From Lachnospiraceae bacterium (GTDB lineage: Bacteria > Bacillota > Clostridia > Lachnospirales > Lachnospiraceae), in NCBI GenBank assembly GCA_015057505.1, contig SVEG01000001.1:124001-188000 (forward strand): a DNA stretch of 64,000 nt, written 5' to 3'. The notes below the pieces were generated by a model, which worked only from the letters and a program-made list of their open reading frames with translations, was not told the DNA's origin and searched no databases. Positions 63,574-64,000 of this stretch are shown here, piece by piece; the first letter of the stretch is position 1, and each line of letters opens with the position of its first letter. The translations under genes were made by a program, and so were the position numbers.

Positions 63574-64000
63574 ATGAATATCACGCAGACTTTTTATAAT
63601 AATTTGGCGACTCAATATGATAAGCTTTTTCTTGACTGGCAATCGACCACACATGAACAGGCAGTGATTTTAAACAAGCTTTTTGCGGATAATGGGTATG
63701 ATAATACCGCAAGGATTCTTGATTGCGCCTGCGGAATAGGGACGCAGTCTATCGGACTTGCAGCACTTGGATATCAGGTGACTGCTTCGGATATAAGTGA
63801 TGCAGAGATTGCAGAGGCAAAAAAGCGCGCTGCGAAGAATAATGTAAAGATTCTTTTTGAACATGCGGATTTTTGTGCTTTGTCGGAGACATTTTCTGAG
63901 AAATTCGACATAGTTATTGCGATGGATAATGCGTTGCCGCATATGCTCTCAGAGAGCGCGTTGGAGGCGGCCATAAAGAGTATTACAAACCAAATCGCTA
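63574..64000 (+). CDS. Class I SAM-dependent methyltransferase (cut by window end)
   Basis: The first 142 codons are visible and open to the last base, so the gene continues beyond the window. ATG behind GAAGGAG. The N-terminus FYNNLATQYDKLFLDWQSTT precedes SAM motif I, ILDCACGIGTQSIGLAALG, then VTASDISDAEIAEAKKRA (acidic residue binding the ribose) and FDIVIAMDNALPHM. A small-molecule methyltransferase of the Methyltransf_25 kind is likely. Confidence 0.85.
   Translation, partial: MNITQTFYNNLATQYDKLFLDWQSTTHEQAVILNKLFADNGYDNTARILDCACGIGTQSIGLAALGYQVTASDISDAEIAEAKKRAAKNNVKILFEHADFCALSETFSEKFDIVIAMDNALPHMLSESALEAAIKSITNQIA

Overview
The window looks like chromosomal DNA of a low-GC Clostridia, most likely Lachnospiraceae. 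The evidence is the gene set (DUF6062-, DUF6171- and DUF6106-type small proteins, aroE-aroK fusion, DapL lysine route, HrcA/CIRCE-controlled groESL, SigA-type promoters, strong AGGAGG ribosome sites, many GTG/TTG starts) and the AT-rich codon use. I see no rRNA, tRNA, CRISPR array or transposase gene.

Layout. 1-4180: small accessory genes on + (AraC/GyrI regulator, nitroreductase-like, GNAT, SDR, ThuA-like). 4197-10017: a minus-strand pair (AraC regulator, then a TetM/EF-G-like GTPase fused to a YacP/Rae1-type NYN nuclease) divergent from a GH36 alpha-galactosidase. 10181-13518: a two-gene operon for a secreted Cys-rich, Pro-repeat membrane-anchored protein and a 573-residue HTH protein. 13587-21153: the complete shikimate pathway to phenylalanine in one operon (aroF-aroB-aroA-aroC-pheA-aroEK-aroQ), preceded by a Phe/Tyr-rich leader peptide and a terminator, i.e. 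a ribosome-mediated attenuator. 21190-22738: degV (frameshifted as given) and a TetR regulator.

22828-36121: a LytTR two-component system followed by an ABC-2 exporter locus in which permease, solute-binding-like lipoprotein and Cys-motif lipoprotein are each present twice, served by one ATPase. A conserved 31-bp paired LytTR-type box lies in front of both the regulator and the transporter operon. 36163-38914: an OmpR-type two-component system. 39069-50512: housekeeping genes (dapL, HD-GYP, clpB, galE, AraC, DUF2225, MocR, DUF6062 and small proteins), with a 263-bp MITE-like inverted-repeat element at 41606-41868. 50621-55105: groESL under CIRCE, a tandem hairpin repeat, a small membrane protein and guaB.

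55197-64000: a polysaccharide deacetylase, two MATE pumps behind a candidate guanidine-IV riboswitch, a candidate type I toxin-antitoxin pair too short for normal gene calling, then small accessory genes with two structured RNAs: a free-standing ~215-nt ncRNA at 60752-60968, and a leader RNA before a DUF3800 gene. The window ends inside a methyltransferase gene.

The observations most worth following are the Phe-leader attenuator, the TetM-like/Rae1-like fusion, the type I toxin-antitoxin candidate, the LytTR box pair with its duplicated ABC locus, and the structured RNAs. All functional calls rest on motif recognition by eye. No database search or folding program was run.
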